The notes: generated by a model not told the origin, from the letters alone. 64,000 nt of DNA from Psychrobacter cibarius (GCA_030686115.1 CP131612.1:2170001-2234000), one strand, 5' to 3'. Counted from the stretch's first letter, positions 34,735 to 42,284 are shown. Made by a program: numbers and translations.

Positions 34735-34898
34735 CGGGGTTTTTCGCCTTGTATCTTGGCGACTAACTCAGCGGCTTTCTTACTGCCATTATTTGCGCGT
34801 CTAATCAGTATGTCGAGATAAGACCGCTTAGTGACCACGTTCTCTGTCTTGTGGTATTCGTTATAGACCCACTCATGTGATTTCGAGTAATCGCTCAT
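34719..34898 (-). CDS. Small phage protein (59 aa), hypothetical
   Basis: AGGGA ribosome binding site before ATG 34898. Basic helical protein: MSDYSKSHEWVYNEYHKTEN, then RSYLDILIRRANNGSKKAAE. It lies in the late transcript between another small gene and the oppositely directed cassette, upstream of terS. No family is recognised. Confidence 0.6.
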   Translation of the reverse strand: MSDYSKSHEWVYNEYHKTENVVTKRSYLDILIRRANNGSKKAAELVAKIQGEKPRYLAR

Positions 34899-34916
34899 AG
34901 CATCCCTGCCAATTAG

Positions 34917-35048
34917 TTATTTATGTTGCTTGCCATCGCCGTCAGGCAACTTAGCGTCGACTTTAGGCAGTATTGCGATAGAACCACTACTCATCATTGC
35001 AGACCATGCTGCTGACTTTGCTTTTTGCTCTGCAATTATGTGACCCAT
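34917..35048 (-). CDS. Small phage protein (43 aa), hypothetical
   Basis: GAGGGA ribosome binding site directly before ATG 35048. The product has an Ala/Ser-rich helical start (IIAEQKAKSAAWSAMMSSGS) and a Pro/Asp/Lys tail. It is the first gene after the late leader terminator, so it would be the first translated product of the Q-dependent late transcript. The function is unknown. Confidence 0.6.
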   Translation of the reverse strand: MGHIIAEQKAKSAAWSAMMSSGSIAILPKVDAKLPDGDGKQHK

Positions 35049-35070
35049 AATCAATCCCTCGCTAAATTTT

Positions 35071-35431
35071 AGACATAAAAAAGCCCCATCACGTTAATAA
35101 TGGGGCGTTAAGTAATTGGGGTAGACGCACGGAGTTTAACCGTATTCCTAGAGTTGTATGCCAATCGATTGACACCTCTACTGCTTCATCACTAAAGCTT
35201 CATCTACAATTCACTGGTGGCTAGCCGATTCCTACGTCTATTTCGCTTTGTTCCCGCTTATTTCACCACCTGCTATAACTTACGGTATCAATCGGACGCT
35301 TTGTCAGTCAATTAGGCTTTCTCTTTTTACGTTAGAGTCCGCACTTAATTAGAATAGCCGTAAAGGTTGCGCTTCTTAGATAGGCGTTACGGCTGTGTTA
35401 TTAGTTCGCTTTGTGATAAATCCCTTAGCGT
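35071..35431 (-). ncRNA. Late leader RNA, lambda 6S-like
   Basis: About 360 bases without a credible gene between the late promoter (start point near 35431) and an intrinsic terminator at 35076-35106. A stem AGCCGTAA with complement TTACGGCT lies in the first 100 nt. The layout Q gene, promoter, untranslated leader, terminator, late genes equals lambda Q-pR'-6S-tR'. In a lysogen this would make a short RNA; with Q bound it would extend into the late operon. The RNA itself is inferred. Confidence 0.6.
35076..35106 (-). terminator. tR'-like leader terminator
   Basis: Minus-strand GCCCCAT/ATGGGGC stem with a 10-nt loop, then TTTTTTATG. It sits between the late promoter and all late genes and is the expected place for Q-mediated read-through. 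Confidence 0.75.
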
Positions 35432-35437
35432 TGCACA

Positions 35438-35466
35438 ACTTTAGCAAAGCTAAGATACTTTGTCAA
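35438..35466 (-). promoter_or_regulatory. Late promoter, pR'-like
   Basis: Minus strand TTGACA (35466-35461), 17 bp spacer, TAAAGT (35443-35438). It starts 4 bases past the Q-like gene's stop codon, the same relation as Q and pR' in lambda, where the Q binding site overlaps the promoter. No other promoter this good was seen before the late genes. Confidence 0.8.
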
Positions 35467-35469
35467 GCA

Positions 35470-35880
35470 CTAAATCGCATCTAATATCCGACCTAGTACA
35501 AATCCCTCTGCGCTTGCAATATACTCACTCGCCTTGTACTTACTTACTTTGCGCTTACTGCCTTTTCCGTACTTCAACTCTGACAGATAGGTGTGTGCGA
35601 TATGTTCTGGGTACTTGCCTTGTATGTACCTCATACGCAAGCATTTGCCCTCTATCGGCTTATACTTCAAAAGCACTGTTACTATGCGGTCTATCCGTAA
35701 AGCCATGTCATCACTAATATAATCACTCTGGCAGCGTGTAACTGGTGCTGTCTCGCTTGCCTCGGCATGAGGTGCTGAACGCATAATTATTTCGCTAGGA
35801 CTCTTGCTGTCTAAGCTCATGCTGTCATCACGGCACCAAGCACCCCAAGCGTGCAATACTTCTTGTATATCGTTAATCAT
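35470..35880 (-). CDS. Antiterminator Q-like protein
   Basis: About 136 residues. MINDIQEVLHAWGAWCRDD is the typical N-terminus of the phage Q/DUF1133-type antitermination family (E. coli phage 82-like), and RIDRIVTVLLKYKPIEGKCL then RMRYIQGKYPEHIAHTYLSE is the HTH body. The upstream stop and this ATG overlap (TGATG), so the longer ORF is not used. It should bind near the late promoter and let RNA polymerase pass the leader terminator and the later boundary hairpins. Confidence 0.82.
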   Translation of the reverse strand: MINDIQEVLHAWGAWCRDDSMSLDSKSPSEIIMRSAPHAEASETAPVTRCQSDYISDDMALRIDRIVTVLLKYKPIEGKCLRMRYIQGKYPEHIAHTYLSELKYGKGSKRKVSKYKASEYIASAEGFVLGRILDAI

Positions 35881-36362
35881 CAGTAATCCCGTCCTTGTTC
35901 CCAATCAATGTCGTTTGGTATTGTTAAAATCATACCTAAGCTCGTAAAGTGGTCGTGCATCATGTTTAGGTACTTATCGTGCTGCTTAATCGTCATCAGC
36001 CTTGTTACGTGCATATCCCACGGGATTGCCATAAACTCCAGCTTTTGCTCATAAGAATATGGCGGCACCCTATCCCTAATCTTTGAATCGTAAAGCTCTG
36101 CAAACGTGTCACTCTCATTTCTCAGTATTGGTACACCAAAGTGAAGTTTGCAGTAAGCGCGGTATTCCTCTGCTGTCATATCACCTTGCTGCTCAGCCTC
36201 ATTCACCCAAAGTCGTTGTAGTCTGTTCTGATCCGTTGAGCGTTTTTCTATCACGCCCTTTTCAATCGTATTCGTAAATGGTAATGGTTGGTTTTCAATA
36301 AACGTGATTAGTGTTTGCCTGTCGTCATCGGTTTTAATCCATCGCTTTATTTTCTTACTCAT
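35880..36362 (-). CDS. NinB-like recombination protein
   Basis: About 160 residues. RSTDQNRLQRLWVNEAEQQG followed by MTAEEYRAYCKLHFGVPIL is the diagnostic core of NinB/Orf-like recombination mediators. The start at 36362 overlaps the end of the HNH gene (8 bp) and is preferred over the longer ORF. The position between HNH genes and Q matches the lambda nin region. Confidence 0.72.
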   Translation of the reverse strand: MSKKIKRWIKTDDDRQTLITFIENQPLPFTNTIEKGVIEKRSTDQNRLQRLWVNEAEQQGDMTAEEYRAYCKLHFGVPILRNESDTFAELYDSKIRDRVPPYSYEQKLEFMAIPWDMHVTRLMTIKQHDKYLNMMHDHFTSLGMILTIPNDIDWEQGRDY

Positions 36363-36750
36363 TAGAAGCTGCCTCGCATTTCTCAAAGTAAAAAACAACT
36401 TCGATATTAGTCTCAACCACTAATCCATATCGCTTAGCTTTTTGATAAGTTGCGCTGTCCCTGTTTAAGCAAGCTATTTTATTAGCAATCATTGAGCGCC
36501 AGCTCTCGATACTTAAACTGCTTTTATCGTTATTGCATGACTTACAAGACGGCATCATATTTGCAATACAGTCGTTCTCGGGGTTTATGCAGTCTGTGGT
36601 TACTTGTTTGCCGTTTTTAATAATCCAGTTTCTTTTGATTGGTATAAAATGGTCGGCATCCCATTTATCACCTAGAGTCTCACCGCAATAAGCGCAGTGG
36701 CCGCCGTACTTGTTCTTTAAATCTTCGCGCTGTACTTTGTTTAATCTCAT
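36355..36750 (-). CDS. HNH endonuclease
   Basis: A 131-residue nuclease with CAYCGETLGDKWDADHFIPI (the HNH histidine after a CxxC zinc knuckle) and NMMPSCKSCNNDKSS (second CxxC and Asn). It may be a recombination or packaging nuclease, or a homing type; its place among tightly overlapping nin-like genes favours the first. Confidence 0.85.
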   Translation of the reverse strand: MRLNKVQREDLKNKYGGHCAYCGETLGDKWDADHFIPIKRNWIIKNGKQVTTDCINPENDCIANMMPSCKSCNNDKSSLSIESWRSMIANKIACLNRDSATYQKAKRYGLVVETNIEVVFYFEKCEAASNE

Positions 36751-37055
36751 TAGTAATCAACTCCGTTTTGCTCAACCTTCCGTTCCTGCCATTTCAGCAA
36801 TCGATTTGTCTCACGCCATTTCTGTATAAACCATTCAAGTGACTGCTCACGATTCATACCCATTTCGTACTTATCAAACTTGCTGTGACAGGATTGGCAC
36901 ATCGGCAAGGTATATCTATCATCCGCCTTAACACCTTTGCCCTTGCCATGAATCCCAAAGTTTGAATGTGCGGCTTGACTTGGTGCATCAGCGCCGCACT
37001 CGCAGCAATCCATCAATCTTATTTTCTTTAGCCTGTCGTTATCGCGCTTACTCAC
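36750..37055 (-). CDS. HNH-like/DUF968-type zinc protein (101 aa)
   Basis: CCECGADAPSQAAHSNFGIH then MCQSCHSKFD gives paired cysteines and the AAH motif of DUF968/NinG-like recombination nucleases. GTG start overlapping the upstream stop (GTGAGTAA). With RusA and the NinB-like gene this forms a nin-type recombination cluster. Confidence 0.7.
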   Translation of the reverse strand: MSKRDNDRLKKIRLMDCCECGADAPSQAAHSNFGIHGKGKGVKADDRYTLPMCQSCHSKFDKYEMGMNREQSLEWFIQKWRETNRLLKWQERKVEQNGVDY

Positions 37056-37569
37056 TTTCTAGCCTTGCGATTTCAGCTTCAATACTCCGCTTAGCCATCG
37101 CCCAAAAATCCTCTGCGATATACAGCATGGCTTGCTTAATATTGCCCTCACGATGTACCGCTATTTTCTCAATCAAGCGCATAGGTTTTATCAGCACCAC
37201 TTCTTCGTTCTCCCACGCCCAATCTGCATACTTAACCGCCTTCTTTAAATCTTCGATATCGTCATGCTTTTTGCCACAGCGATATAAATATTTAAAACAT
37301 GAGCCACCGCAAAACTGCATATGCCTTGTCACTTCAATGCACTCGACTCCGCTTGCGTCTTTGTAGTGTGGCGGATGGTTTACCATGTCTGCACCAACCA
37401 TTAGCGACTTACCATCTGCAAACTTGCCGCTTAGCTCTGCTCTGCACTTCTGACAGTTACCATCCATAAAACACGCATATTCAATCGAGTTTATCGGGTG
37501 AGCCTCTTTGCACCTCATGCAAGAAATGCTAGCAACCGACGGTAAATTAACTTCTACTTTGTCACTCAT
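37048..37569 (-). CDS. DUF3310 protein, T7 gp1.7-like nucleotide kinase family
   Basis: About 173 residues. NHPPHYKDASGVECIEVTRH followed by FCGGSCFKYLYRCGKKHDDI then EDLKKA is the DUF3310 signature. An N-terminal zinc knuckle (ISCMRCKEAHP, NCQKCRAEL) is an addition. ATG 37569 is chosen from a GGAG site 8 bases away. T7 gp1.7 phosphorylates dTMP/dGMP; activity here is assumed from family only. Confidence 0.8.
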   Translation of the reverse strand: MSDKVEVNLPSVASISCMRCKEAHPINSIEYACFMDGNCQKCRAELSGKFADGKSLMVGADMVNHPPHYKDASGVECIEVTRHMQFCGGSCFKYLYRCGKKHDDIEDLKKAVKYADWAWENEEVVLIKPMRLIEKIAVHREGNIKQAMLYIAEDFWAMAKRSIEAEIARLESE

Positions 37570-37651
37570 TCCCATATCTCCGTTTTGCGCTGCCTTAAAT
37601 CACTTTCAGTACCTTTGCATCAATCAGGTATTTAAAGCGCGTGTACCCTTG

Positions 37652-38068
37652 TTATTTTTGCAATGCTTGCGGTTTTAGCTCGTACAGCTCAACATCTATT
37701 CGACCACCCTTGATAACTTCGCCCCGCTTAATCTCTAACTGGTCTATCTGACTATCATCCTTGTAAACCTTGCAGTAAGTCAGAGCGTCAAACAGCCCCT
37801 TACCATAGTTATCAACATCGAAACTACGCTTAGTCGCTCCATGCAGCGTAACCACTGCCTTAATTCGTCCGTTATGCGTCCTAATCGAGCCGTGACGCTG
37901 TGCAATATCTGCTACCTGTGCAACTACGTCATTTCTAAACTTCGTCGCTCTGTCGGACAATCTGACGTGGACGTACTGTTTGCCCTTTGCTCGCTTAACT
38001 GATTTTGACCAGTAGTGGTTGACCGATGGTGGCATTGGCAGGTTCGCTTTGAAAAACGGCTCGGTCAT
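37652..38068 (-). CDS. rusA: RusA-type Holliday junction resolvase
   Basis: A 138-residue endonuclease. It begins with the strand FFKANLPMPPSVNHYW, and KRSFDVDNYGKGLFDALTYC carries the conserved catalytic aspartates and Asn; KDDSQIDQLEIKRGE supplies the third acidic site. It resolves four-way junctions before packaging. It overlaps the upstream gene by 4 bp. Confidence 0.93.
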   Translation of the reverse strand: MTEPFFKANLPMPPSVNHYWSKSVKRAKGKQYVHVRLSDRATKFRNDVVAQVADIAQRHGSIRTHNGRIKAVVTLHGATKRSFDVDNYGKGLFDALTYCKVYKDDSQIDQLEIKRGEVIKGGRIDVELYELKPQALQK

Positions 38069-38454
38069 TTTTGCAACTCCTCAAACGTCAATTTCATCGC
38101 CTGGATAGTCTTATAGCGCTCGCATGCAAGGTCATCCGCTTTCATTCGCGCCTCTCGTTCGTCACTAAAAAGCTTTTCCCATCTCTGCAAATCCTCGGCG
38201 ACCCATTTACGTTCTTGTGCTCTCGCCTTGCTGCGTGCTTTCTTAGCTGCCAGTCGCACTTGCCTATGCTCAGACCAATCATCTTGTGCGTAGCGCCTGA
38301 CCGCATCACGAAACGCTTTAGCATCACGCACTACTGTGACTTGCACACCAAGCATCGCAAAACAAAGATAATTGTTAGCGCCGCCTGTCACGCTCTGGCT
38401 AGTAAATCGCTTAAACCTCGGAAGTATCGCCTTTGTTGTTTCAACAATTAACAT
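38065..38454 (-). CDS. Hypothetical basic helical protein (129 aa)
   Basis: AAGGGG ribosome binding site before ATG 38454. A short beta-rich start, then a long charged helix rich in Ala/Arg/Lys/Glu (AAKKARSKARAQERKWVAED). Such proteins are common between P and rusA in lambda-like phages. No family is recognised. Confidence 0.6.
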   Translation of the reverse strand: MLIVETTKAILPRFKRFTSQSVTGGANNYLCFAMLGVQVTVVRDAKAFRDAVRRYAQDDWSEHRQVRLAAKKARSKARAQERKWVAEDLQRWEKLFSDEREARMKADDLACERYKTIQAMKLTFEELQK

Positions 38455-38473
38455 CACCCTACCCCTTAACAAT

Positions 38474-38593
38474 CTAATTAAACGTCGTTCTACTCATGGT
38501 CTCTTTTGACCTGTCGCTATACGTGATGACCACGGTTTCGCTTTTAATCCACTCCGTACTTTGCACCGTCTTTTTGTTGATTATGTTTTTCAT
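38474..38593 (-). CDS. Small phage protein (39 aa), hypothetical
   Basis: Its ATG overlaps the stop of the upstream gene (ATGA) and is preceded by GAGGGTGAG. A basic beta-type product: MKNIINKKTVQSTEWIKSET, then VVITYSDRS. Overlap and ribosome binding site match the rest of this compact operon, so it is likely real. Confidence 0.6.
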   Translation of the reverse strand: MKNIINKKTVQSTEWIKSETVVITYSDRSKETMSRTTFN

Positions 38594-38913
38594 AACTCAC
38601 CCTCTTGGTCACTAAAATCCCCATTGCGCCAACGCTCAACCATGGCTAGTGACTTGCTAATATCAGTTATCACTGGCTTGTACGATAAGATAATGGCGCT
38701 ATCAGACAGCAGGTTTCGAGTTTCGACACACCATCTATCTATAGCTGTTGCATGTACTGGGTTGCTCAATGCGCCTATGTTGTGCTCATAGTTTGATAGT
38801 TGAGCAGGGGTCATATTCATCGCGCTACTCATATCTAACAGCGTCATGTTGTTGTTCATTCGTATAGTTTTAAGCTCAACACCTAGTCCGCAATCAACTC
38901 TTGTGTTTTTCAT
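38590..38913 (-). CDS. HTH (XRE-like) protein (107 aa)
   Basis: Residues ~12-48 form a helix-turn-helix (LKTIRMNNNMTLLDMSSAMN, then TPAQLSNYEHN). The C-terminal half is helical with a Trp/Arg-rich end. Overlaps both neighbours by 4 bp. A regulator, or a structural use of the fold; no target is known. Confidence 0.65.
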   Translation of the reverse strand: MKNTRVDCGLGVELKTIRMNNNMTLLDMSSAMNMTPAQLSNYEHNIGALSNPVHATAIDRWCVETRNLLSDSAIILSYKPVITDISKSLAMVERWRNGDFSDQEGEL

Positions 38914-39287
38914 GCTTGCTCTCCGCTTGTCTCAGGCTTGAACATTTTCTTGAACCGCTGAATATCAACGCCACCGTACGAGTATTCTTCTGCCACACCA
39001 TCAATGCGGTACATAACAGCTGCGGCTCTCACTCTCACATCAGACACTTGGATTGAATACCCATGCTCAATATTTACCCATCTAGTGCCTTCGGTTATAT
39101 CTGCTAGTAGCTCGTCAAGATTGATAAACTCGTCCAAGAATTGCTGTTCTTGCATATGTCTGACGTGACCATTACGAAATAAGAGCCTAACGGTATGGTT
39201 CGAGGTGTCTCTATGCTCATCAAAAGAGCTGCACACCACTTGCACATTCTTGTTTTTTCTAACCCATCGACCTATTAAGTTGCTCAT
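38910..39287 (-). CDS. Hypothetical phage protein (125 aa)
   Basis: Beta-rich start (RWVRKNKNVQVVCSSFDEHR), then RLLFRNGHVRHMQEQQFLDE. It overlaps the P-like gene and the HTH gene by 4 bp each. No family is recognised; it is part of the replication transcript. Confidence 0.6.
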   Translation of the reverse strand: MSNLIGRWVRKNKNVQVVCSSFDEHRDTSNHTVRLLFRNGHVRHMQEQQFLDEFINLDELLADITEGTRWVNIEHGYSIQVSDVRVRAAAVMYRIDGVAEEYSYGGVDIQRFKKMFKPETSGEQA

Positions 39288-39961
39288 GCGCTCAATCTCC
39301 GTAGTTCTGCTAACTTCGCTGTGATTTGCTTATCCGCGTCACTACCTGCTTTAACCACTGTGCGCTCGTAAGCCAACTGTCGTTCTTGCGGTACCTCAAA
39401 GCGCGTACCGTTCTTATGCTCTCTGACCACTTCGTCATACACGCCCTGAAAGGTCTTGAAGTAACGGTCGGTTGCACTGGCTAGCGACCCCCAACCAATG
39501 CGGTTTGCTGTCTCGTATATCACCTCATGCTTCCAGTTGCGCTTAACGTCGCCTCTCATGCCGCAATTTTGGCAAGCTGTGGTAAATGCTGCCTGTGCTG
39601 TTGGATATTCGCTTGCTGCCTCTACTCTAAAAATATTGATAAAGTCTGTGGCTGTGGTAGGAGGCCAACCGTTAAGCTCTCTTGCAAAACATGCCTTGGT
39701 TGTACCTTCGATCAACTCTTGCTCTGTCACATCAAACTCATTGAGTACCGCTGTCCATAGCAAGATATTCGTTAAACCCCATTCTTCATCTTTCATTTTT
39801 GACTTGAAGTAAATCTTCCACTTGGCAAACATTTCGCCTACTTGCTGCTTGCTAATGAGCTGCTTCGTATTCTTCGAGTTCTCTTGCAATGTTTGCTGCG
39901 TAAATATCGGCTGCTGATTGTTTTGGCTGATGTTGGGTATTAGCTGATTGATGGTTTGCAT
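39284..39961 (-). CDS. Replication protein P-like (helicase loader)
   Basis: About 225 residues. Central stretches MFAKWKIYFKSKMKDEEWGL, WTAVLNEFDVTEQELIEGTT and ELNGWPPTTATDFINIF fit the lambda P family, which delivers host DnaB to the origin complex. It follows the O-like initiator as in lambda. ATG 39961 has a strong AGGGGA site but makes the gene overlap the O-like gene by 110 bp. The alternative is ATG 39832, directly before the conserved part; the first 43 residues are Gln/Asn-rich linker. Confidence 0.75.
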   Translation of the reverse strand: MQTINQLIPNISQNNQQPIFTQQTLQENSKNTKQLISKQQVGEMFAKWKIYFKSKMKDEEWGLTNILLWTAVLNEFDVTEQELIEGTTKACFARELNGWPPTTATDFINIFRVEAASEYPTAQAAFTTACQNCGMRGDVKRNWKHEVIYETANRIGWGSLASATDRYFKTFQGVYDEVVREHKNGTRFEVPQERQLAYERTVVKAGSDADKQITAKLAELRRLSA

Positions 39962-40694
39962 GATTATTCCCCTGATAATTTGTTTGCTGTGGTTTTGGCT
40001 GTGCGTTCAGATACCAATCAGCGTTAAATCCTTTCCAATCCTTGGTTATCCAAAAGGCGATTATTTGATCCAGTGTGTGACCAGTTGCCTGTTGAGCTTT
40101 TTCCAATGCGTTGAAAATCGTTGTCCAAGCTGTTTTGGTGTTTGAAGTCTTTTTGTCTTTTCTGAGAATTAACAAATCATTCCAAATCTGATCAGATACC
40201 GATTCAGGTTTTTCAGGTGAGTAAGATTTCGGTGTTTCTTTTTTTGGTTTATTTTTTTCTATATTTTTCTTTAAAGGTTTTTCTTTCTTTTCTTTATTAC
40301 CTCCCAAATTTTGACCTAGTTGATGGTCAGATTTTGGGAATCTAATGGTCATATCTTGGGATGCTAGATTTTGGGATGCTAAATTCTGACCATGTTTTCC
40401 AGCATCAAAATCAGCAATATTTTCATAATTTAAACTGTAAATAGTCGTCGTTCTCTGCTGTCTTTTTTGGTCTAAGAAACCAAATTCGATTAGCTCTTTT
40501 ACAGCTTTTGAAACTGTGTTTTTGCTCATATTGCAGTTAGATTGAAGAAAGGTATTAGACAGCCCTTTATCGTCATTTCCGTAACCATCAATCATTCTTA
40601 CCATTCGCATTAACACGCTAAACGCGACTGGCGATAAGAACGGCTGCGCGTCAAATATCTTGTTGTCTACTCGCGTGTAACCTGTCTCTTTCAT
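39852..40694 (-). CDS. Replication initiator O-like protein
   Basis: GAGG ribosome binding site before ATG 40694 (MKETGYTRVDNKIFDAQPFL). The N-terminal winged helix (LSNTFLQSNCNMSKNTVSKA, then VKELIEFGFLDQ) resembles phage O-type initiators. A Lys/Glu/Pro-rich linker and a C-terminal helical domain (SDQIWNDLLILRK; IIAFWITKDWKGFNADW) follow. Iterons lie inside the coding sequence, as in lambda O. The next gene is P-like. Confidence 0.82.
   Translation of the reverse strand: MKETGYTRVDNKIFDAQPFLSPVAFSVLMRMVRMIDGYGNDDKGLSNTFLQSNCNMSKNTVSKAVKELIEFGFLDQKRQQRTTTIYSLNYENIADFDAGKHGQNLASQNLASQDMTIRFPKSDHQLGQNLGGNKEKKEKPLKKNIEKNKPKKETPKSYSPEKPESVSDQIWNDLLILRKDKKTSNTKTAWTTIFNALEKAQQATGHTLDQIIAFWITKDWKGFNADWYLNAQPKPQQTNYQGNNHANHQSANTQHQPKQSAADIYAANIARELEEYEAAH
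40301..40391. other. Candidate phage replication origin (iterons within the O-like gene)
   Basis: Copies related to GGTCANATYTTGGGA: 40325-40339 and 40347-40361 direct, a shorter ATTTTGGGA copy ending at 40376, and reverse copies at about 40301-40316 and 40379-40391. A very AT-rich stretch (40252-40300) adjoins them. Iterons plus an AT-rich flank inside the initiator gene is the lambda ori layout. The exact origin is inferred. Confidence 0.65.
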
Positions 40695-40717
40695 TGTTTG
40701 CCTCTTAATTGCTTGCA

Positions 40718-41374
40718 TTACGCGACCCCCTCACTTGCTAGGTGCTGAATTACCCATGCTTCACCTTTCAGGCTGAATAACGGCTGTGAGTAGCCCATAT
40801 CAGTTTGTTTCATCTCGCCAAGCCCTTTATCGACAAACCATTGCTTAAAGGCTTTACCGCGCTTGTGAGCCTTGTTATAAACGCCTATTTCGCTAAGTAC
40901 GCGATTAAGCATGATTGCTGATAGACCGATTTTTTGACCCACCTGTGTAGCAGTGAGTAGCGTGTGACGGTCAACCACCTTGTCGTAATGCGCGACTTTT
41001 GGTGCGTTTTGCTCAATCTGTAGAGCTTGGTTGGCTGCAAGCTGTAACGCCTCAGCGAATGATTGCGGTATTTGTGGTTGTGTCTTTTGCTCTAGTTCAG
41101 CCCAGCGGCGATTGATGCGAACTCGCAAGTTTCTGTTGTACCCAGTCATTAAGTCGATGGTTTGCTCTTTGGTTAGTAAAAATTCTCTGTAGGTTTGACC
41201 GTTATCGGCTGTAAAAAACGACTCTCCAATTATGGATAGTGACTCCTGAGCCAGAGTTTCATTGAGTAACTCAATATCTCGAACAACATGCCCGTGCTGC
41301 TTATCTGCTAGCTTGGCTATTTCACGGCTGCTCATGGTTTTATTGATTTCGTTTACTTGCATAATTTTTTGCAT
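40718..41374 (-). CDS. Rha-family regulatory protein with KilA-C-type C-terminus
   Basis: The N-terminal ~95 residues match phage Rha proteins: MSSREIAKLADKQHGHVVRD, ESFFTADNGQTYREFLLTKE, then LMTGYNRNLRVRINRRW. The C-terminal part (TATQVGQKIGLSAIMLNRVL, AFKQWFVDKGLGEM) resembles an antirepressor C-terminal domain. It ends TAATG into the O-like ORF. It likely regulates lysogeny or host takeover; the target is unknown. Confidence 0.8.
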   Translation of the reverse strand: MQKIMQVNEINKTMSSREIAKLADKQHGHVVRDIELLNETLAQESLSIIGESFFTADNGQTYREFLLTKEQTIDLMTGYNRNLRVRINRRWAELEQKTQPQIPQSFAEALQLAANQALQIEQNAPKVAHYDKVVDRHTLLTATQVGQKIGLSAIMLNRVLSEIGVYNKAHKRGKAFKQWFVDKGLGEMKQTDMGYSQPLFSLKGEAWVIQHLASEGVA

Positions 41375-41444
41375 GAATATATACTCCGATTACGTGTTAA
41401 GTTTGTTGAAGCCCGATCAGTTGCATCTGATTAGGGCTTTTTTA

Positions 41445-41651
41445 TTACCTTTTACAAATCCAGCCTTGCGGTGCATTCAAATGGTTGTACTTGGCTGAAT
41501 AACCCCATCTAACCAAAACGCCTCTAAGCACTTCTTTGTTAAGCAGGTGATTAACCTTGTCTTTAGGTAAAAACCCTTCATTGTTTGTGCCTTCGATGAC
41601 CGCCTTTTCTGCCTTGATACGTGCGCCTGATTTAATCGCTCTACCGACCAT
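41445..41651 (-). CDS. Small basic phage protein (68 aa), hypothetical
   Basis: GGAG ribosome binding site. Basic product (KSGARIKAEKAVIEG; WGYSAKYNHLNAPQGWICKR). Overlaps the upstream small gene by 11 bp. No family is recognised. Confidence 0.55.
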   Translation of the reverse strand: MVGRAIKSGARIKAEKAVIEGTNNEGFLPKDKVNHLLNKEVLRGVLVRWGYSAKYNHLNAPQGWICKR

Positions 41652-41811
41652 TACTCTTACTCCATTTCTTTGTTTGTTTAATCACAATCTGCTTAGTCTT
41701 TTTGCTGTAGTGGTTTGATTTGCAGTAAAGCCCCGTGTTGTCTGCTGCTGTGAGCTGTCTAACTCCGTGACGCTTAATGTGCTGCTCTACGTCTGATTGA
41801 CTGGTTGACAT
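41641..41811 (-). CDS. Small Lys-rich phage protein (56 aa), hypothetical
   Basis: ATG 41811 with AGGA site, 9 bp after the methyltransferase stop; the longer ORF start would overlap that gene. MSTSQSDVEQHIKRHGVRQL then a very basic tail (YSKKTKQIVIKQTKKW). Nucleic-acid contact is plausible from charge only. Confidence 0.55.
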   Translation of the reverse strand: MSTSQSDVEQHIKRHGVRQLTAADNTGLYCKSNHYSKKTKQIVIKQTKKWSKSNGR

Positions 41812-41819
41812 GACGATTC

Positions 41820-42284
41820 CTAGTTTTTTAAAAAACATATCCAATGTGTATTGGCTCGCTTACCGCTTATGTGTCCGACCACTGGCTTTTGGTCTGTCAA
41901 CGCTAAAATGTCCTTGGTTAAAATCTGCGTCTCATTCCACTTGAAAATCAATGTACCGTTGGGCTTGAGAACTCTAAAACATTCTGCAAAACCATCTTTA
42001 ATCATCAATGGCCAATTCTTATCCAGCTTTCCGTATTTCTTGGCCATCCATGCACCGTCACCGATTTTGTCTAAATGTGGTGGGTCAAAAACGACCATGT
42101 GGAATTGCTCGTCATCAAACTGCAAATTGGTAAAATCCATTACCATGTCCGGCTCAATAATCAATTCACGTCCATCACATAACGTGTGCTGCTCGCTTCG
42201 TTTATCTGTAAACACTGCTCTATCATCCTTTTTATCAAACCAAAACATTCTGCTGCCACAACATGGGTCGAGTATTGTTTTCAT
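41820..42284 (-). CDS. SAM-dependent methyltransferase, DNA-methylase-like
   Basis: A 154-residue enzyme. MKTILDPCCGSRMFW is motif I (SAM loop, residues ~5-11) and VVFDPPH (residues 64-70) is the DPPY-like catalytic motif of amino-methyltransferases. RVLKPNGTLIFKWNE is the following strand. The longer ORF lacks support; ATG 42284 overlaps the upstream stop (ATGA). DPPH rather than DPPY leaves the target open: adenine/cytosine N-methylation of phage DNA, or another small substrate. Confidence 0.75.
   Translation of the reverse strand: MKTILDPCCGSRMFWFDKKDDRAVFTDKRSEQHTLCDGRELIIEPDMVMDFTNLQFDDEQFHMVVFDPPHLDKIGDGAWMAKKYGKLDKNWPLMIKDGFAECFRVLKPNGTLIFKWNETQILTKDILALTDQKPVVGHISGKRANTHWICFLKN

Noticed and set aside
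35071..35460. Possible tRNA or group I intron in the late leader
   Set aside because: No cloverleaf with a T-arm GTTCRA-type sequence and no intron core elements could be found; leader RNA is the simpler account.
35460..35717. 85-codon plus-strand ORF opposite the Q-like gene
   Set aside because: Starts inside the late promoter region and is antisense to Q; Cys/Leu-rich translation looks accidental.
39498..39812. Plus-strand ORFs opposite the P-like gene
   Set aside because: Two overlapping antisense frames, neither with a ribosome binding site.
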